A stretch of 64,000 nucleotides of DNA from Anaerolineae bacterium (GTDB lineage: Bacteria > Chloroflexota > Anaerolineae > Aggregatilineales > J027), in the NCBI GenBank assembly GCA_019913005.1, contig JAIOHL010000250.1, forward strand, positions 1 to 64,000, read 5' to 3'. Positions 46,301-54,670 of the stretch are shown here, piece after piece. Numbering within the stretch: the stretch's first letter is position 1; every line of letters starts with the position of its first letter. The position numbers and the translations under genes are program-made. A model generated the notes under the pieces. The model did no database searches. It was not told the origin of the DNA and saw only the letters and a program-made list of their open reading frames with translations.

Positions 46301-46516
46301 GCCACTGCTGGCGGATTTGGCTTCTTGGGCCGTCCAATTGCCAGTTCGTTCCACTACTACATCATCGGATTCGACCAAGCGGCCCTCCGAATTTTGGCGG
46401 GCGGATTTTACGTCATCGGAATCGGATGTATAGAGAATATAGGCTATCCCGACAATGAGCAGAGCAAGGACGATGAGGAATGTCAGGCCGAGTTTGGAAT
46501 TTAGCTTCTTGAACAT
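43343..46516 (-). CDS. secreted subtilisin-like serine protease with shared surface domains
   Basis: A 1057-residue exported S8 peptidase. Order: membrane-anchor/signal helix (11-30); shared beta-sandwich domain at about 46-162; an I9-like propeptide at about 175-272 (IRVDVALLDSEPN, VVPGFVAVVDL); subtilisin domain at about 290-560 with catalytic Asp304 (VIDSGVD), His348 (GHGT) and Ser522 (GTSLASPH), oxyanion Asn460; then a beta-domain at about 620-770 and a C-terminal FG-GAP-like region (WVMGDWDGDGQKTPGFY, RFVVGDWDSSKLDSFG) closely related to that of the lamin-tail protein. GGAGGGGAGA precedes the ATG. It would autoprocess and act at the cell surface. Confidence 0.9.
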   Translation of the reverse strand: MFKKLNSKLGLTFLIVLALLIVGIAYILYTSDSDDVKSARQNSEGRLVESDDVVVERTGNWTAQEAKSASSGSYLYSSGSPDDVLTLTFVGSRVEVIYTTGTNLGTLAVDVDHTVLRTIMTADQATQYQERTVVDYLDDGLHTLRVYAQEGGTIGIDAFRVSRASQEAMIVDMRKMPNGALEAVQTQGTIRVDVALLDSEPNVYRTPGAEPDLEAIQDVQNRVISSIKAGTVEVVHSFQVVPGFVAVVDLTGLLELQANPLVRTIHVPIEPVGLLDSSAPVIRADLVRNQYGITGQRMVIAVIDSGVDVSHPDLSDDIMMQYCANISAPLANRCPPTGQDQAVETIGHGTMVTGVIASNGVSINPITSRSLIGIAPDAKIIAVRMYSNLGTSDSTDLENALQWIYLTGYQYNISAVNISFGYGVLPYNCDLDPSIPPNVVGLINLVHDVRGIKIFAASGNVGYTNLINWPACFNAVISVGATDDLDNIWAFSDASPALDFLAPGFDITTTCTSGVCAGNGTSLASPHAASVGLLVEQANSTATLSDVPPLNSPFRDVLDTAAVSVSDTRVTPSPPSYLRIDALGPVQNVLPDSTPGVAPHNDSPSTAHSLPSIGSFAYDYEYIQDPEGSDKTVNDIPLSTECGGNNFTNTVWFRYGPSVSSYLLSLTTKDSTYDTIIAVYEQTISSGNRVVCNDDISYTYSTTDHSFTNEQSAVNFQVRPNFTYYIMVAQKGTTQFTGPEGLHLWVSLAPAGDTLAIFYGADQRIRLSSTLREYPAPVDYSFYPTGAPVGVSNLDRQWVMGDWDGDGQKTPGFYDNAVGMFYTTNIIGTTNNQGRAIWTNTWFGLTQGVPGVGVFAVAGRFDATVNHDCIGVIDSGNFPPYGVAFAMYFTCDFSIVNPQPKPFQWLSVLLPDNVDPELPGKAWQFAAGDFGTEGNPVTNLVPDGIDTIAVRRGHFVAFSNTPPTTVNSGFPYAQYIGFASTGSANAYGRFVVGDWDSSKLDSFGIYYNTTSGSTFYRRNDLQWNSGEAILQTLTIDFPSSHYSAASWRETTPIWPTP
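46028..46384 (-). repeat. inverted copy of the shared N-domain segment (partner 62347-62700)
   Basis: The segment coding RLVESDDVV to AFRVSR of the subtilisin is nearly identical at DNA and protein level to 62347-62700 on the other strand; by eye 10 of 118 residues differ. The lamin-tail protein has a more diverged relative. This suggests recent duplication or gene conversion. Confidence 0.85.
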
Positions 46517-46643
46517 AGCATCTCTCCCCTCCACGCTAGTATTTGAATCTAAACTTACCCCCCCCTTAAAAGTATTATACCACGCGGTTGAAGATCGCTA
46601 TACAAATTTCATGAATGTCAGGGAAATTTAACAAAGCCGAGGG

Positions 46644-47207
46644 TTAGCGTTGCCAGCCTTCAATTTGGGCCATGACCACCTGCTCAAATGTAGCATCCAA
46701 GTTTCCACCGCGCTGAAACTGCCCTCCCAATTCCAACACCACAAACCCATGCACCAAGGCCCATAATCCACGCAGGGCCGGCAGTGACTCCCCCGGCCCA
46801 ACCAATTCCGCGATATGCACTTGGAGGGTCAGGGCCAATTTTTCCAAAAATTCGGGGTCAGGGCGCAGTTCCGCCACCACATTGGTATAGGCCAAGCCAT
46901 AACTGACGGGGTGTTCGTGGGCATAGGCACGATAGGCCAGCGCCATTGCCAAAATTTTGTGGGGCAGGGGGGCGTCGGTGGTGTGTAGGGCGGTCTGCAT
47001 CGCTTTGACCAGACCCGCATTGGTTTCGGCATTCAGTTCGCGCAGCAGGGCGGCCTTACTGGTAAAATGATGATAGAGCGAGGGCGGCTTGACCCCCAAC
47101 GCCGCCGCCAAACGGTTGACCGATAGGCCATCTACCCCCTCCAATTCCATCATGGCACGGGCAGTTTGTAAAATGGCAGTACGGTCAATGCGGGCAGGAT
47201 GCGGCAT
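46644..47207 (-). CDS. TetR-family repressor
   Basis: A 187-residue TetR protein. The helix-turn-helix at about 25-50 reads LSVNRLAAALGVKPPSLYHHF. The C-terminal domain carries HGFVVLELGGQF, typical of the WHG/TetR_C_33 subgroup, which binds small aromatic or lipophilic effectors. AAAGGA eight bases upstream supports the ATG at 47207. It is divergent from the cupin gene with 82 bases between starts, so it probably represses both. Confidence 0.88.
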   Translation of the reverse strand: MPHPARIDRTAILQTARAMMELEGVDGLSVNRLAAALGVKPPSLYHHFTSKAALLRELNAETNAGLVKAMQTALHTTDAPLPHKILAMALAYRAYAHEHPVSYGLAYTNVVAELRPDPEFLEKLALTLQVHIAELVGPGESLPALRGLWALVHGFVVLELGGQFQRGGNLDATFEQVVMAQIEGWQR

Positions 47208-47289
47208 CGCAAAAATCCTTTGACCCACCAGCCTAAAATGGACGACTAAAATGCTGTGGGTATTTACTTTTTACAATAAGGGGGAATTT

Positions 47290-47712
47290 ATGGCAAACGC
47301 ACCCAAACCAACCTGTCAACTCGTCCGACCCGGCAAAACATATGAAGGCAAACAAGCCTTTAGTTATTTTGAGGGCATCGCGGCGCAGAATGTCGGGTCG
47401 CAGGCGATCTGTATGCACCTGTTGGTGATTCCGCCGGGAGGTCGGGCGAAGGCACATATGCACGCACACCACGAGACGGCGATTTATGTCATCAGCGGTG
47501 AATCGGAGATGTGGTATGGCGAGAACCTCAGCGAGTACATGATTATCCGCGCGGGTGAATTTTTGTATATCCCCGCTGGAATGCCCCATTTGCCCGGTAA
47601 TCTTAGCCAAACCGAACCTTGTACCGCCGTCATCGCCCGCACCGATCCGAATGAGCAGGAAAGCGTCGTGCTGCTGCCGGAATTGGAACAGTTTGTACCA
47701 CCGAGAAACTGA
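47290..47712 (+). CDS. cupin-domain protein
   Basis: A 140-residue single-cupin protein. Motif 1 is GRAKAHMHAHHETAIYVISGES and motif 2 GEFLYIPAGMPHLPGN, giving a metal site of three His and a Glu/His. Members bind Fe, Mn or Zn and act as dioxygenases, isomerases or sugar-binding sensors; nothing more specific is visible. The ATG at 47290 follows AAGGGGG. A terminator follows about 65 bases later. Confidence 0.85.
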   Translation: MANAPKPTCQLVRPGKTYEGKQAFSYFEGIAAQNVGSQAICMHLLVIPPGGRAKAHMHAHHETAIYVISGESEMWYGENLSEYMIIRAGEFLYIPAGMPHLPGNLSQTEPCTAVIARTDPNEQESVVLLPELEQFVPPRN

Positions 47713-47778
47713 TAGAGGGCATGTTGGTTCAAGTGAGTAAAACACGAATCATCCCAAAATAGGGTTTTCGCCATCGGT

Positions 47779-47800
47779 AGCCTCATTCAATGAGGCTTTT
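47779..47800 (+). terminator. intrinsic terminator after the cupin gene
   Basis: AGCCTCA pairs with TGAGGCT across five bases and is followed by TTTT. Confidence 0.75.
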
Positions 47801-47948
47801 CCCTACCTATAGCTGGATGGTTTGACCGTCCAGCGTGGGCCGTGCCGAAAAGATTGGGATGACTCACACGGCTGACCATATACATCATTCACTGCTGCTA
47901 AATAATCGTGACCGTCATGATTAGCGCTCCTATCACTTAAAAATGACT

Positions 47949-48929
47949 TTAGGCGGTGCTTTCGCGTAGCACCCGCTGATATTTCCACGAAGTTTCAACC
48001 ACGTGCATCCCGGCCCGTTCATACAGTCGGGTTGCACCGGTTCTATTCTCCGAATCCACATGCAGACTGACGCCCAATTTGCCACGCCGCTGGAATTCCC
48101 CAAAGGCATGATGCAGCAGGGCCAGCCCCAAGCCTAATTTGCGGTATTCGCAGCGAACCGCTAAGTCGGAGACATAACCCAGATTGGGTATATCGGGACG
48201 TTCGGCGGTACACATCGCAAATCCGGCCATCTCATCCCCGGCCCATACATTAAACCATAGGGTTGGGTCGGGATTATCACGCTGCATCACGAATTCCCAC
48301 TGGTCAAAGGGGATGCTGTGAAACCCCCAATGCTCCGAAAAGGCGGCGTTAAAGGTATCGTAAACCACCTGTAACTGGGTGGCAGGTTCATAGGGACGCA
48401 GTTCGATGCCAGTGGGCCATGTTGGGGTGGGGAGTGGGCGGTCATCAAAATCTATTTGCATCTTCCAAAAACCGCGCACGACCTGAAAATCGTGGGCCTG
48501 CAAGAATTGACTTGTCCATGTGGCCCGTTCGTCTGCCGATGCCTTAAGCACAAATCGGCTGTGCGGATTGGCTTGGGGCATATGGATGCGGGTGGCGTGG
48601 TCAATGACGGTCTGTAGAAGAGTTTCTTCGATGCCCTGACCGCGCAGTTCCGGTGTAACGGTGATTTCGGTCTCGACTTCCTCGAAAGGTGACAAGCAGA
48701 TACAAGTGGCGAGACCGACACATTGACCCTCGGCGTTGTGGGCCATGTAGACACTGCCCGGTATATCAATCCCCGGAACATCCCACAGCGCCCGCAGCCG
48801 CTCTTCAGTGACCACAACAGGTACACCCGTATCATGAAAATGGGTCGTGTTGATTTGCTTGGCGATAGCTGGGACATCATCGAGGGCGGGGTGACGCAGG
48901 GTAATGGCAAGCGTAGGACTAATCGTCAT
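47949..48929 (-). CDS. tandem-GNAT acetyltransferase (mycothiol synthase-like)
   Basis: A 326-residue protein made of two GNAT domains. The first (about 8-165) has VTPELRGQGIEETLLQTV, a weakened acetyl-CoA loop; the second (about 178-326) has VRCEYRKLGLGLALLHHA and HVDSENRTGATRLYERAGM, typical of an active domain. The layout matches mycothiol synthase and related two-GNAT enzymes, but no thiol-biosynthesis genes are nearby. AAGGAG six bases upstream fixes the start. Substrate unknown. Confidence 0.82.
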   Translation of the reverse strand: MTISPTLAITLRHPALDDVPAIAKQINTTHFHDTGVPVVVTEERLRALWDVPGIDIPGSVYMAHNAEGQCVGLATCICLSPFEEVETEITVTPELRGQGIEETLLQTVIDHATRIHMPQANPHSRFVLKASADERATWTSQFLQAHDFQVVRGFWKMQIDFDDRPLPTPTWPTGIELRPYEPATQLQVVYDTFNAAFSEHWGFHSIPFDQWEFVMQRDNPDPTLWFNVWAGDEMAGFAMCTAERPDIPNLGYVSDLAVRCEYRKLGLGLALLHHAFGEFQRRGKLGVSLHVDSENRTGATRLYERAGMHVVETSWKYQRVLRESTA

Positions 48930-49040
48930 AGGGACTCCTTGAAGCAAGCCTAGAATTAAATTCTATGTTAAATATTCTAAAAGAAATATCTATAAAATGT
49001 CAATCTGTTTTAAATTTATCGTAGGAAAATCAAGAAAATT

Positions 49041-49074
49041 AAAAGGTGTATTCGAGATATTGAACACACCTTTT
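49041..49074 (-). terminator. intrinsic terminator of the tandem paralogue cluster
   Basis: AAAAGGTGT pairs with ACACCTTTT across a 14-base loop, T-rich on the minus side. It ends the leftward run of four paralogues whose last stop is at 49091. Confidence 0.75.
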
Positions 49075-49090
49075 GGCAATAACCAGAAAT

Positions 49091-49915
49091 TTAATCGGAA
49101 GTAGGCGACCACGTATAACCGTAGGTATGGGTGGGTGGGATGCCATCAAAAATGATGACATGCACTTTACCATCGGGTAATGGGCCGATATTGACTTGAT
49201 ACTCCCCGGTAGTCAACTTGTAGACCCGGATGAAACCATCACGGACAATCAGGGTGTTTTCGCGGGGAAAATCAGGCAGTGCCAACAATTCATCGCTTGA
49301 AATATAGAGGGCTGGGTATCCAACGTTATGCCCATCCAATTGCCAGATGTCTATGTAGAGATTGCCCTTTTGATGGGCATCCGGGGTAGGCATATAAATC
49401 ACAACTGGCAGCGACGGGTCAGTGCCAACCCGCTGCACGCCCGCCGCTTGTTCGAGTAGGTGGGTTGGATTGCTCACGCCATTCACGGTCAGCGTATAGT
49501 TCATCGTAATGGTTTCCGGGGGACTACCGAAACCGGAATAGCCTGCATAGAGGTCAATCCGCAGCAGCACCTCCCCAGTCGGGGGAACAAGGTATTGAAA
49601 TACGAATTGGTGGGTAAAGGTGATATTGGTAGGGGTTGGTAGGGAGACCAGCGAAAACTGCCCGATCAGCACATCGTTGGCAAACAGATTCCCGCCTCCA
49701 ATCCGACAATTACACCAACCACTAGCGTCAAGCGTTAATGTCAGGGTAGTCCCCTGTTCGGCATACACCTGATAGTCACGCCAAAAAATGATGCTGGGGA
49801 TGGGGTTGCCCATTGTGGAAATGGAATCGGTAAAGGTAATGCTTTCCTCCGCCCGGACTGGGAGAGTCGGGAGGAGGAAGATGAGGCAGAGGATGATGAT
49901 CCAATAGAATTTCAT
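49091..49915 (-). CDS. secreted paralogue 4 of a tandem four-gene family
   Basis: A 274-residue exported protein (signal peptide WIIILCLIFLLPTLPVRA). The N-terminal 140 residues are a beta-sandwich-like domain with paired Cys (WCNCRIG). The C-terminal 110 residues form the family module: EQAAGVQRV, LPVVIYMP, LYIDIWQLDG, ALYISSDELLALPDFPREN, FIRVYKLTTGEYQVN, GKVHVIIFDGIPPTHTYGYTW. This module is shared with the three upstream genes but no known family is recognised. ATG at 49915 follows GGAG. Last gene of the cluster. Confidence 0.78.
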   Translation of the reverse strand: MKFYWIIILCLIFLLPTLPVRAEESITFTDSISTMGNPIPSIIFWRDYQVYAEQGTTLTLTLDASGWCNCRIGGGNLFANDVLIGQFSLVSLPTPTNITFTHQFVFQYLVPPTGEVLLRIDLYAGYSGFGSPPETITMNYTLTVNGVSNPTHLLEQAAGVQRVGTDPSLPVVIYMPTPDAHQKGNLYIDIWQLDGHNVGYPALYISSDELLALPDFPRENTLIVRDGFIRVYKLTTGEYQVNIGPLPDGKVHVIIFDGIPPTHTYGYTWSPTSD

Positions 49916-49937
49916 GGCCTTCATCTCCATCTAGGAT

Positions 49938-50765
49938 TCATTCGGGATAGCTAAATGTATAACCATAGGTATGCGTGCGCGGGATACCATCAAAAATGAC
50001 GACATGCACTTTGCCATCAAGCAGCGGCCCGACATTGACTTGATACTCGCCAGTAGTCAACTTATAGACGCTGATAAATCCATCAGAGGTGCTGGCAATG
50101 AGCATGTTTTCAATGGGATAGTCGGGTAGGGCTGCAAGATCATCCGCCGTGACATACAGGACGGGCTTGCCATCAAGATCACGGATGTCAATAAAACGTT
50201 CAGGATTAACCGCGGTGGGGGTGTAGATGATGACGGGCAAGGCGGAATCGTGGACTCGTGCCAAACCAGCGGCTTCTTCGGCATCCAAAATGGGATCAAT
50301 GGATGTGATGGTAATGGTTATGTCAAAGTCTATCCTAGAGACTGATCCATAACCAGAACACCAATACGTAAAATAAAGTTGCCGATCCCCCGTACTTGAC
50401 AGGATAGCGCGAGCCGTGTGGGTTCCAACATAGGGTGAATAGGATGTACCACCTCCGCCAAGCCATGCGCCGTCGTATTCTGAAACTTGAAGCCAAAAAC
50501 TCCCACCATTGCCGAGATTATAGACATCGGTGATGGTATAGGTCATCGCCAGTTCCAATGTTGTCCCGGCTTGGCTGTATACGGGATATGCTTTGGTCAC
50601 TATCGTCCCCGGACTATTGATACATCCGCTGGTTGTCCAATCGTTAATATGGTAGGTATAGCTCGCTGCCAAAGCAACGTGCGATGGCTCACCGCTGCCA
50701 CTGATGAGCAAGGTACTCACCAGCAGCAGGGCCAAAAATGGGCGTAAAGATTTGGGGGTCAACAT
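49938..50765 (-). CDS. secreted paralogue 3 of a tandem four-gene family
   Basis: A 275-residue exported protein (signal helix FLALLLVSTLLISGSG). The N-domain (SYTYHINDWTTSGCINSP to about 150) differs from its paralogues, while the C-terminal module is clear: EEAAGLARVHDSALPVVIYTP, FIDIRDLDGKPVLYV, ADDLAALPDYPIENMLI, SVYKLTTGEYQVNVGPL and the ending DGIPRTHTYGYTF. The gap to the next paralogue is only 22 bases. Function unknown; conserved surface-exposed module. Confidence 0.78.
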   Translation of the reverse strand: MLTPKSLRPFLALLLVSTLLISGSGEPSHVALAASYTYHINDWTTSGCINSPGTIVTKAYPVYSQAGTTLELAMTYTITDVYNLGNGGSFWLQVSEYDGAWLGGGGTSYSPYVGTHTARAILSSTGDRQLYFTYWCSGYGSVSRIDFDITITITSIDPILDAEEAAGLARVHDSALPVIIYTPTAVNPERFIDIRDLDGKPVLYVTADDLAALPDYPIENMLIASTSDGFISVYKLTTGEYQVNVGPLLDGKVHVVIFDGIPRTHTYGYTFSYPE

Positions 50766-50784
50766 GGATGTTTACTCGATATCC

Positions 50785-51624
50785 TCATGGGGCCTTGTTC
50801 GAGATGACCCACGTATAACCGTAGGTGTGGGTACGCGGGATGCCATCAAAGATGATGACATGCACCTTGCCATCCGTCAGCGGCCCAACATTGACCTGAT
50901 ACTCCCCAGTGGTCAGCTTGTAGACGCTCACTAGGCCGTCTCTGGCAATCAGGGTGTTTTTGACGGGAAAATCGGGCAAGGCCAGCAGTTCTTTTGGCGA
51001 CACATAGAGCAAGGGCGCTCCTGCTAAGTCGCGGATGTCAATAAACGGTGTGTCATTGGCGACGGCGGGGGTGTAGATGACGACAGGCAGGGATGAATCG
51101 TGGACTCGCGCCAAACCAGCCGCTTCTTCAGCGGCCAGCGTCGGGTCATCGGAGCCGATAGGTGTCAGTGTCGCGCCTGTCACCGTCATATCGTAAAGAA
51201 AACTACAGCCAGACGGGATGCCGCCAAGCGTAATGGAATTAATGGTGACACTGATTTCGACTGCGCCAGAGCTTGGCATCACCCGTGAGTAGGCCTGTGT
51301 GCCATTAAAGGTGACATAACCACTGCCACCCCCCGGCGGGAGATTGAGTGAGCCGACAACTGTGCCAATCGCAACATCCAAACGAGCCGACGCAAAGCCA
51401 CACGAGCCGGAATAAACAAGGTCAGTGGTGACGGTCTGACCCGCTTCGGCATAAACGGTATAGCTGTCGGTGTCTACATACGTCCAGACTGTATTGCTGA
51501 GAAACGTCCCGACAGAACCACTATAGGTCAAGGGGGCGGCTTGTGTTGACGGAATTGACCCCAACAAACTGAGGCCAATCAGCGCGGCGACAAGCCCGCA
51601 TCGCAAAACACGCAAAGCTGTCAT
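50785..51624 (-). CDS. secreted paralogue 2 of a tandem four-gene family
   Basis: A 279-residue exported protein (signal helix CGLVAALIGLSLLGSIPSTQA). N-domain with GNLNLPPGGGSGYVTFNG-like strands and two Cys; the C-terminal module is most like that of paralogue 3: LARVHDSSLPVVIYTP, FIDIRDLAGAPLLYV, KELLALPDFPVKNTLI, VSVYKLTTGEYQVNVGPL, ending DGIPRTHTYGYTW. Probably in one operon with its neighbours; 19 bases separate it from paralogue 3. Confidence 0.78.
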   Translation of the reverse strand: MTALRVLRCGLVAALIGLSLLGSIPSTQAAPLTYSGSVGTFLSNTVWTYVDTDSYTVYAEAGQTVTTDLVYSGSCGFASARLDVAIGTVVGSLNLPPGGGSGYVTFNGTQAYSRVMPSSGAVEISVTINSITLGGIPSGCSFLYDMTVTGATLTPIGSDDPTLAAEEAAGLARVHDSSLPVVIYTPAVANDTPFIDIRDLAGAPLLYVSPKELLALPDFPVKNTLIARDGLVSVYKLTTGEYQVNVGPLTDGKVHVIIFDGIPRTHTYGYTWVISNKAP

Positions 51625-51646
51625 TCAAATTTCGCCTTTCAGTACC

Positions 51647-52468
51647 CTACTCGACTTCCAACGTATACCCATAGACGTGAGTCGGCGGGATGTCATCAAA
51701 AATGCGGACGTGGATTTTGCCGTCTGCCAACGGGCCAATGTTGACCTGATACTCACCCGTTCGGAGCTTGTAGACACTCACTAGGCCGTCGCTGGCAATT
51801 AGGATGTTTTCGACGGGGAATTCGGGCAGGCCCAATAACTCATCTTCGGAAATGTAGAGGAAGGGCAGGCCGACGCCATGCTCATCCAACTGCCAGATGT
51901 CAATGAACAAGTCGCCATTGGCAGCGGCGGCAGAGGTGGGGGTGTAGATCACCACAGGCAACTCACTACCGGGTGGCAGGCGTTGGAGTCCGGCGGCTTC
52001 TTCGGCAGCATAGGGATTTTCATCAGGGGGAGGTGGGTTATTAACCGTCACCGTCAACGTATAGGTCATAGCCATCACCTGCATGATGGAGGTGGCGTGC
52101 CGACACTGCGCCTGCACCATTACGGCTACATCTCCATCTACATAAGGGGTATAGCTATAGCTTGCGGTGCCCGAAAAAGAACCAACCAAGCCACCCATAA
52201 TGGCATATGTCGGACTGCGGTTAAAACTCACAATAATCCAGCCGTCGCCGCAATTGTTATCGCCAGAATAGTCGAGGGTAACATTGAGAGTGTCGCCGAC
52301 GAGTGCCGGGATTTGATAGGTAGCACTGCTGGGGTTGTTTGCGCCGGGGCCAGAACTCAGGTTGCCGCTGTAGACAGCACCCGCCGCAGATTCAAAGCCG
52401 ATAACGAGATTGACCAGAATGACTATGATGGTGGCTGCGATGCGAAACCAAACATGCAATTTCAACAT
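51647..52468 (-). CDS. secreted paralogue 1 of a tandem four-gene family
   Basis: A 273-residue exported protein (signal helix IAATIIVILVNLVIGF). N-domain: SGNLSSGPGANNPSSATY, LVGDTLNVTLDYSGDNNC, strands resembling PPC/beta-sandwich domains. Module: EEAAGLQRLPPGSELPVVIY, LFIDIWQLDEHGVGLPFLY, EDELLGLPEFPVENILI, VSVYKLRTGEYQVNIGPL, ending DDIPPTHVYGYTLEV. It is first in the operon; AAGGAG eight bases upstream fixes the ATG at 52468. 280 bases to its right contain no recognised feature. Confidence 0.78.
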   Translation of the reverse strand: MLKLHVWFRIAATIIVILVNLVIGFESAAGAVYSGNLSSGPGANNPSSATYQIPALVGDTLNVTLDYSGDNNCGDGWIIVSFNRSPTYAIMGGLVGSFSGTASYSYTPYVDGDVAVMVQAQCRHATSIMQVMAMTYTLTVTVNNPPPPDENPYAAEEAAGLQRLPPGSELPVVIYTPTSAAAANGDLFIDIWQLDEHGVGLPFLYISEDELLGLPEFPVENILIASDGLVSVYKLRTGEYQVNIGPLADGKIHVRIFDDIPPTHVYGYTLEVE

Positions 52469-52749
52469 CGTGAACTCCTTATGAGAGATAACTAGAAAAG
52501 CCACAAGGAAACTGCGAAGAGGACAATGAAAACCGGGGTAGGTTGAAGATAAAGTGACGCAATAAAGGCTGCGACGAGGCTTGACCCGGTGCAACCTGAT
52601 GATATTTTACCTCCTAAACTGAATATTAATTTTATGGCGCGTCTATCATTATGGGAGTGACATTTAGCATCAAAACTTTGTGCGAATAGATAGAAGAGGG
52701 CTAGAATATTGGTGGGGCAGTTTTTACTTTAACTGTGAGAGGTGGTGGG

Positions 52750-53688
52750 ATGAAAGTAAGACTGATATTCCTAATGGTGTTGTGGGTGATGGGGACGCTC
52801 GCCTGTTCGCTTACCGAAGATGATAATAGCACTGCGCCCACGCTACGGCCCGCACTTCCGACGGCAGATTTAACCATCGTCGCTCAAGCCAACGCAACCG
52901 CAACCGCATTGGTCAACCGCGCCACAACCCCGACGGCGACGGTCACACTCAGCGGCGGCACAGGTAATACAGGAACGGGTAACAATACCAACCCCAACTG
53001 TACCCCTCGCACCGATTGGCCTGTGATGGTGGTGGCCTTTGGCGATACATTGGGGGTCATTGCAACGTTGACCAATACCACCGTAGACGCTTTGGTACAA
53101 GCCAACTGCCTGCTGGATGCTGATTCGATTTTTGCGGGTCAGCAGTTACGGGTACCGGTTGTGCCGATTCAGCCGACGGGGGTGGTTCCAACCGGATGCA
53201 CCACCGCGTTTTTCTTTAGCTTTGAGGCGGGCAAGGCCGATGCGTCCGGGCTATGTCCACTGGCGGTGGATTCCGTTGCCGCTACGGGACAAGATTTTGA
53301 AGGCGGGCGGGTCTATCGGTATGCCCCACCCATCGGAGCATCAGACCCGCGTGGCACGATTTACATCATCTATAATACGGGTTATTGGGAAACAGTAGTA
53401 GATACATGGGACCCCAGCCAGCCGTTAAGTGATGCCAGCATCGTGCCACCGACAGGCCGCTATCAACCCACCGGGCCAATCGGTAAGGTGTGGCGCGAGA
53501 ATCCACAAATCCGGCAGGCGTTGGGGTGGGCCTATGGGCCAGAAGCGGCGTTTGCAGGGCGTATCCAAAATATGCCTCCCACTACAGGTGTTTACTACTT
53601 CTATATTGATCACGGCAAGGGGATTGTTTTGCGGCTCTATTCGGTCAATATGGGGCCAAATACGTGGGAAGTGGTAGGCAGCTACTAA
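52750..53688 (+). CDS. LysM-domain lipoprotein
   Basis: A 312-residue lipoprotein. The signal peptide ends in a lipobox (WVMGTLACS, Cys near residue 19). A Thr/Asn/Gly-rich linker follows, then a LysM domain at about 92-138 (GDTLGVIATLTNTTVDALVQAN, IFAGQQLRVP) for peptidoglycan or chitin-type glycan binding. The C-terminal 150 residues carry the RVWRENPQIRQALGWAYGPEAAF motif seen in many Chloroflexota exported proteins; function unknown. The diguanylate-cyclase-like gene begins one base after its stop. Confidence 0.85.
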   Translation: MKVRLIFLMVLWVMGTLACSLTEDDNSTAPTLRPALPTADLTIVAQANATATALVNRATTPTATVTLSGGTGNTGTGNNTNPNCTPRTDWPVMVVAFGDTLGVIATLTNTTVDALVQANCLLDADSIFAGQQLRVPVVPIQPTGVVPTGCTTAFFFSFEAGKADASGLCPLAVDSVAATGQDFEGGRVYRYAPPIGASDPRGTIYIIYNTGYWETVVDTWDPSQPLSDASIVPPTGRYQPTGPIGKVWRENPQIRQALGWAYGPEAAFAGRIQNMPPTTGVYYFYIDHGKGIVLRLYSVNMGPNTWEVVGSY

Positions 53689-53689
53689 G

Positions 53690-54256
53690 ATGACGAGGCC
53701 GCGCGGTGAAAAAGATTCGTTTTTCGATCTGCTGACGGGCCTGCCGAACCGCTGGCGCTTTGAAAAACGTCTTCAGCAGATTATTCTGCGGGCCGAAGTG
53801 CGTGAACATGGTGTCGGGTTGGTGCTGATGGATTTAAAGGGCCTCAAACGCATCAACTCGACACTGGGGCACACCGCCGGGGATGCGATGGTGCGCGAGG
53901 TCGCCGAAATCATGAAGGCCGCTGCCCCCGCCGGAGCATTAATTGGTCGTTTGGATGGGGATGAATTTGGTATCCTACTCACCGATTTGGGCGGTGACGC
54001 GGTTGCCACCAGCATGACATGGGCGGAAAGTCTCTTGACGGCGATTCAGGCAATTGAACTGGCGTTTGAAGGTCGGCGGGTGGGCATTGGAGCCAATATG
54101 GGCATGAGTTTTTGCCCACAGGATGCCGACAATGGGCCGGAATTATTCCAACAGGCCTATCTTGCCCTGCAAGCTGCCAAAAAAGTAGGGAGCAACACCC
54201 TGCGCCGCTTTGTGCCGATTATGCAGACGGCGGCATGGGATGATTTTGTAATCTGA
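53690..54256 (+). CDS. GGDEF-domain protein with atypical active site
   Basis: A 188-residue cytoplasmic protein made of a lone GGDEF domain without a sensory domain. The core (FFDLLTGLPNRWRFEKRL near 11, LVLMDLKGLKRINSTLGH near 44, MVREVAEI near 66) is intact, but the signature reads RLDGDEFGIL near 87, so the first Gly of GGDEF is Asp; the RxxD inhibitory site is not visible. It may make c-di-GMP weakly or act as a receptor. It follows the LysM gene by one base, so the two may be coupled. Confidence 0.8.
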   Translation: MTRPRGEKDSFFDLLTGLPNRWRFEKRLQQIILRAEVREHGVGLVLMDLKGLKRINSTLGHTAGDAMVREVAEIMKAAAPAGALIGRLDGDEFGILLTDLGGDAVATSMTWAESLLTAIQAIELAFEGRRVGIGANMGMSFCPQDADNGPELFQQAYLALQAAKKVGSNTLRRFVPIMQTAAWDDFVI

Positions 54257-54284
54257 AATCCGGGACCATTTTTTGTGAGGGGCT

Positions 54285-54590
54285 ATGTCCGAAAAAAAAC
54301 CAACTTATGAAGAACTGCTGCAATTGGTTGCCAATCTCCGCCAACAAATTACCGCATTGCGCCCAGAGGCTGGCACCCCCGATGCGTTTGTGCGCGAAAA
54401 TGCGCTGCGTATGATTGACCATATGGTGCCGGAAATCCGTGAGGCCCAAATGCGTAGCACTTCCAAGCTGCCGCCTCTGCCAACGGAACATACTGAAGGG
54501 GATAAAGCGAGGGATGTGTCCGCTACGATGCGCGATACCCTGCCTGCTCTACCTAAAACCGCACCATTGAAAAAACCCGATTCGAAGTAA
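54285..54590 (+). CDS. small hypothetical protein
   Basis: A 101-residue protein with an N-terminal helical part (YEELLQLVANLRQQITAL, possible coiled coil) and a Pro/Thr/Lys-rich tail. No domain is recognised. It begins 28 bases after the GGDEF stop with GAGGGG-like spacing before the ATG, so it may be the third gene of that unit. Confidence 0.6.
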   Translation: MSEKKPTYEELLQLVANLRQQITALRPEAGTPDAFVRENALRMIDHMVPEIREAQMRSTSKLPPLPTEHTEGDKARDVSATMRDTLPALPKTAPLKKPDSK

Positions 54591-54670
54591 ATTGAGGGGG
54601 TGGAATCTAGCTGAGTCGAGCAGAAATCCTATCCGAATGTAGACTAGTCGAATATGACAGGTGAAAATCT

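Noticed and set aside
51878-52495. 205-residue frame antisense to the paralogue cluster
   Set aside because: Shadow of paralogue 1, whose signal peptide and conserved module are convincing.
53690-54256. Full-strength diguanylate cyclase call
   Set aside because: GGDEF reads DGDEF and no RxxD is seen, so activity is not asserted.
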